Position numbers and translations under genes: made by a program. DNA of 7,832 nucleotides from Bacillota bacterium (lineage in GTDB: Bacteria > Bacillota > Clostridia > Acetivibrionales > DSM-1351), in assembly GCA_023441625.1 (NCBI GenBank), contig JAEZOA010000145.1, positions 1-7,832 on the forward strand. Direction: 5' to 3'. The notes under the pieces are model-generated. The model searched no databases. It was not told the origin of the DNA and saw only the letters and a list, made by a program, of their open reading frames with translations. Shown piece after piece: positions 5,027 through 7,832 of this stretch (position 1 is the first letter of the stretch; every line of letters begins with the position of its first letter).

Positions 5027-6235
5027 CTAGCGTTGTTTTGCAATATTTACATTTTGTTCAAGCTTTTTTGCCTTTGGAACTGCAATTTTTCCAGCAACAA
5101 AAATTGCTAGCCCTCCTGCTACCAGCTTTCCGCAAAATAAAGGTAAAATTAGCGTTGGTTGAAAATTTGCTGTAAATGAAAGGTGATCTCCAATTAAGAA
5201 GGCACCACATACTGCAAAAGCAACCGATTTAATTTTATCCTCTGGCTCCATATTTTTTATCATTGGATAAAGAGCAAGTACATTGGCTGCCGCAGTTAAT
5301 GAACCAATTATCGCATCTGAACTAATATGAAATACACTGCTGATTCTTGTTAACGGTCCACTCAGATACTTTTTAATAAGATACATCATTGGGAATGCAC
5401 CCGCGAGCATCAGCGAGGTAAATCCAGCAATTTCTAAAGCTCGATTCTGTTCAAATTCATCAGCGATTACAGGGTCAAAGGGCCATATTCCAAATACATT
5501 TGTAAAAAATCCAGTAAAATGTTCAACAATAAAAAATGCAAGAAATAATTTCATGGCTGCATCCATGATAGTTCCTAAAATATTAAATCCTTTAATCATA
5601 ATTCTTGGAATTAAAAATAGTCCTAATGCAATCAATAAGCAGAAAATAACCAATGGAATTAGATTCTTAAATATCTGCATATATCCAAGTACAAGTGAAT
5701 ATGTCGCTGTTCCATTTGTAGCAATTGTTTCACGAATCATAGGTTTTGTAAAAAGCATAATAAAACTTGAAACTAAAACTCCTATCGGAATGGTTAAAAC
5801 TCCAGACAAGATTCCAAGAGTAAAATATTTGTGGTCCTTTTTTTCTATCATACGAAGTCCAACAGGTATACTAAATACTATCGTTGCACCTGCCATATAA
5901 CCATTCATCATTGCCATAATCCAGTCTTCTTTAGTTTGAGAAAGTAGCTCAGCTAACTGGTAGCCTCCCATATCAACAGCAATAATTGAAGTTGCAGCCA
6001 TTCCCGGATCTGCCCCCACTGCTTGAAACAAGGGTCCCAAGATATAGTTTATTGCCAAAGTAAAATACGGAAGTGCTGCAAAGATTCCTGCTACAGAAAG
6101 AAAAATAGGACCAATGGACGTTATTCCCTCTACAAACATTTTACCAAATTCTCTCTCTGGTTTTATTATTGCACAAATAGAACTAGCTACTGCACAAATT
6201 ACAATTATATAAACAACTATTTGTCCTATTATCAC
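5027..6235 (-). CDS. eutH: EutH-type ethanolamine permease
   Basis: This 402-residue polytopic membrane protein has about ten or more hydrophobic segments and the length of EutH (about 408). Recalled E. coli EutH shares its hallmark stretches: VDMGGYQLAEL (88-97), TIVFSIPVGLRMIE (118-131), GILSGVLTIPIG (141-152), LIALGLFLIPRIMIKGF (201-217) and FLIGDHLSFTA (346-356). The family carries ethanolamine into the cytoplasm, chiefly when external ethanolamine is scarce. Translation starts at a GTG whose first base is the last base of the acyltransferase stop codon (TAGTG), with GAGG eight bases upstream, so the pair is translationally coupled. No ethanolamine ammonia-lyase or microcompartment gene is in the window, so its substrate here is inferred from family only. 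Confidence 0.9.
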   Translation of the reverse strand: MIIGQIVVYIIVICAVASSICAIIKPEREFGKMFVEGITSIGPIFLSVAGIFAALPYFTLAINYILGPLFQAVGADPGMAATSIIAVDMGGYQLAELLSQTKEDWIMAMMNGYMAGATIVFSIPVGLRMIEKKDHKYFTLGILSGVLTIPIGVLVSSFIMLFTKPMIRETIATNGTATYSLVLGYMQIFKNLIPLVIFCLLIALGLFLIPRIMIKGFNILGTIMDAAMKLFLAFFIVEHFTGFFTNVFGIWPFDPVIADEFEQNRALEIAGFTSLMLAGAFPMMYLIKKYLSGPLTRISSVFHISSDAIIGSLTAAANVLALYPMIKNMEPEDKIKSVAFAVCGAFLIGDHLSFTANFQPTLILPLFCGKLVAGGLAIFVAGKIAVPKAKKLEQNVNIAKQR

Positions 6236-7509
6236 TAACTAATCCTCATTATCCTAGTGTCTCTTTTGTCTTTGGTCGCAAGTCTATACAATTCCTCTGT
6301 TGCAAATTGAACCTTTGTTACATTAAATTCTTTGCTCATAGGATATAGGAAGAACGTGTTGTCAAGGGTAGAAAGTGTTATACATTCCCCTTTTCCCCGA
6401 TAATCATATTCATTATGTACAGAAATCATTTCTATAGGAGTAAAGGAATACTTTCTAATTTCTGACCCCTCCATAAATTCTAAAACATATCCATTTTCAT
6501 CATGTTTTACAGTGCCTTTTCCCAAATCAATAAAACCATTAGAGCCACGAAGATCTTCCACCCTAACAGCTGATTGTGAGCAGTAAATACCTTTTGAAAT
6601 TTCTTTAATGACATTACTCCTTTCCCATTCATACCAATCAGGTATGTGGCTAAACTCAGTTTCACCAGTTAGCGCCTTCATCTCACCAAGCTCAGTCATC
6701 TCCCATTGTTTCCCACACTCTTCACAGAAGAGAATATGGTCTTTGGAATTCATGCGGTACTCTGAATTACAATTAGGACACTGATAAAGTGGCTTATGAA
6801 TTCCTTGAGCACGTTTCCCATATGTAATTTTTATATTGTTTTCCTTTTGCCATCTATAATCATCATACTGAAAATGCTCTGAAATTACAGAATTTATCTC
6901 ATTAATAGACATTTTCTCTAAATCATTAGGAGTTAGGATTTGGGTTAAATCAGCCTCAAGATGTACCTTTCTCTTATCTAAATTCCATATGGGGGACATA
7001 AGATAATTTCCACGCATACTTAAAATAACAACTGGCACCTTTAGCATCTTTGCAAGCTTTCCAACGGACCCAGGAAGCGTAGAATTTGTACCCACATTAC
7101 AATACCTCGCCTCAGGATATATAACCATAATATCCTTGTTATCATCTACCACGTGCTTGATGTTTTTAATCAGCTGAAAATCAGTGGTGAATTTTCGCTT
7201 ACATAGACATCCCAATTGTCGATATAGCCATTCTCCATACGCTTCAAAGCCTTCTAATTCTGAAATATAATTAGCACGATGTGGGAATAGCACTCTTGGT
7301 GTCACAATAAAATCTATAAATGCATGATGAGTTGCTAGAACTAAATATGGCGGTTTTAATCCCTTCATATTGTTCCGATTTATTTTTAGTTTTCTCTTTA
7401 TGGTGATAAAAAAACATCCTAGCCATACAAAAAGTAGAAAGAACAAATTTTGTCTAACTGGTTTTTTTGCCCGATTAAATACTTCTTCTACATTATTTTT
7501 CCTTTTCAT
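6235..7509 (-). CDS. PlsC-type acyltransferase with zinc ribbon
   Basis: The protein has 424 residues. A hydrophobic segment (about 20-38) anchors it to the membrane. The acyltransferase domain (about 50-235) has the HX4D motif H61-x4-D66 (THHAFIDF) and, in place of FPEGTR, YPEARY with E133. This family typically transfers a fatty acyl group to lysophosphatidate or another glycerol-phosphate acceptor. A zinc ribbon follows: C244-PN-C247 and C262-EE-C265. The remaining 160 residues, about 266-424, match no domain I recognise. Total length is well above the 200-250 of plain PlsC. The start is uncertain: ATGs at 7530, 7521 and 7509 and a TTG at 7539 are in frame, none with a strong ribosome binding site; 7509 has only GGA seven bases upstream. 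A TATAAT (7632-7637) without a clear -35 box is the only promoter hint. Confidence 0.85.
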   Translation of the reverse strand: MKRKNNVEEVFNRAKKPVRQNLFFLLFVWLGCFFITIKRKLKINRNNMKGLKPPYLVLATHHAFIDFIVTPRVLFPHRANYISELEGFEAYGEWLYRQLGCLCKRKFTTDFQLIKNIKHVVDDNKDIMVIYPEARYCNVGTNSTLPGSVGKLAKMLKVPVVILSMRGNYLMSPIWNLDKRKVHLEADLTQILTPNDLEKMSINEINSVISEHFQYDDYRWQKENNIKITYGKRAQGIHKPLYQCPNCNSEYRMNSKDHILFCEECGKQWEMTELGEMKALTGETEFSHIPDWYEWERSNVIKEISKGIYCSQSAVRVEDLRGSNGFIDLGKGTVKHDENGYVLEFMEGSEIRKYSFTPIEMISVHNEYDYRGKGECITLSTLDNTFFLYPMSKEFNVTKVQFATEELYRLATKDKRDTRIMRIS

Positions 7510-7546
7510 ATATATGTCCATACCCTGCATTTGGTACAAAACCCTA

Positions 7547-7561
7547 TTAAAGTACTGGCAT
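7547..7561 (-). other. four-codon upstream frame with strong ribosome binding site
   Basis: The best ribosome binding site near the acyltransferase gene, AAAGGAGG (complement of 7570-7577), lies eight bases before an ATG that reads Met-Pro-Val-Leu-stop. The frame differs from that of the acyltransferase, whose first candidate ATG is 17 bases further on. It could be a minimal leader peptide controlling the operon, or the old start of the acyltransferase cut off by a frameshift. Confidence 0.4.
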
Positions 7562-7752
7562 GGACTTAGCCTCCTTTTTTTTACTTATTAAGTTCTTTTA
7601 ACCTTAAAACTCCAATAATATACATTATTTTATTATAAATATGCTTCCATCACCAGTAATTTATTGGAAACAAAATTGAGAACAAAAAATTTAATACTTT
7701 CCTGGACAATCGAGTAGGAGGGAAAATTGAATAAATTTTCCCGACCTCTCAC

Positions 7753-7786
7753 ACCACCGTGCGTACCGTTCGGTACACGGCGGTTC
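7753..7786 (-). ncRNA. group II intron domain V
   Basis: The 34-base hairpin pairs ACCGCCGT with ACGGTGGT (one G-T pair) below a two-base bulge, and GTACC with GGTAC above it. The size and the bulge on the 3' strand are characteristic of domain V, the catalytic core that positions two metal ions for splicing. I cannot assign the intron class with confidence. Confidence 0.75.
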
Positions 7787-7793
7787 AATAGAA

Positions 7794-7832
7794 TTAACAT
7801 ATTTTCATGTACGTATCCAGTAGAGAAGTTAA
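7794..7832 (-). CDS. possible C-terminus of the intron-encoded reverse transcriptase (partial)
   Basis: The minus strand from the right edge reads LTSLLDTYMKIC followed by TAA, seven bases before domain V. Intron-encoded reverse transcriptases lie in domain IV, and in many bacterial introns their stop codon is close to domain V. Position is the main support: twelve residues are too few to identify the protein, and another frame stays open past this point. Confidence 0.4.
   Translation of the reverse strand, partial: LTSLLDTYMKIC

Larger units (their letters stand above)
7709..7832 (-). mobile_element. 3' end of a group II intron (truncated by the window)
   Basis: On the minus strand a domain V-like hairpin (7753-7786) has a helix of about eight pairs, a two-base bulge, a five-pair upper stem and a GAAC loop. 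It is followed by GTGTGAGAGGTCGG and a domain VI hairpin, GGGAAAATT/AATTTTCCC (7720-7728 with 7734-7742). The 3' end reads CCTACTCGAT, placing the splice junction near 7709. This order and spacing is that of bacterial group II retrotransposable introns. The 5' part with domains I-IV is beyond the right edge. The intron stands about 150 bases upstream of the acyltransferase-eutH operon and points toward it. Confidence 0.8.

Overview
The window is AT-rich DNA with strong AGGAGG-type ribosome binding sites, short intergenic gaps and families typical of low-GC Gram-positive anaerobes. A clostridial genome (Clostridium or Lachnospiraceae-like) fits best. This assignment is an inference from gene content and base composition; no ribosomal marker is present.

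Layout, left to right. Positions 1-350 hold a possible terminator of an off-window gene and a complete tRNA-His (minus strand), with its own consensus promoter and a perfectly palindromic terminator. A 59-residue zinc-ribbon protein follows (plus strand, 564-743) with promoter, ribosome binding site and terminator. From about 783 to 1566 lies an IS200-type insertion sequence: an intact Y1 (HUH) transposase, end hairpins, a 5' hairpin that sequesters its ribosome binding site, and a hairpin-rich 3' tail. The loop of the 5' hairpin has a 16-nt perfect complement in that tail. The element sits between the zinc-ribbon gene and a convergent aldose 1-epimerase gene (galM, minus), almost touching its stop codon. 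Next come a ZIP-family metal transporter (minus) with a clear promoter and an operator-like direct repeat, a 250-base non-coding leader, and a secreted CAP/SCP-domain protein (plus) with a low-complexity stalk. A bidirectional terminator separates that gene from a two-gene minus-strand operon: a PlsC-type acyltransferase fused to a zinc ribbon, then an EutH-type ethanolamine permease whose GTG start overlaps the acyltransferase stop codon by one base. The right edge is the 3' end of a group II intron (minus strand) with recognisable domains V and VI and probably the last codons of its reverse transcriptase.

Most genes are independent housekeeping or envelope functions. The one clear functional pairing is acyltransferase plus EutH, which are translationally coupled and may link phospholipid and ethanolamine metabolism. 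The most unusual signal is the RNA architecture around the IS200 transposase. I found no CRISPR array, no tnpB, no defence or toxin system, and no recognisable riboswitch.
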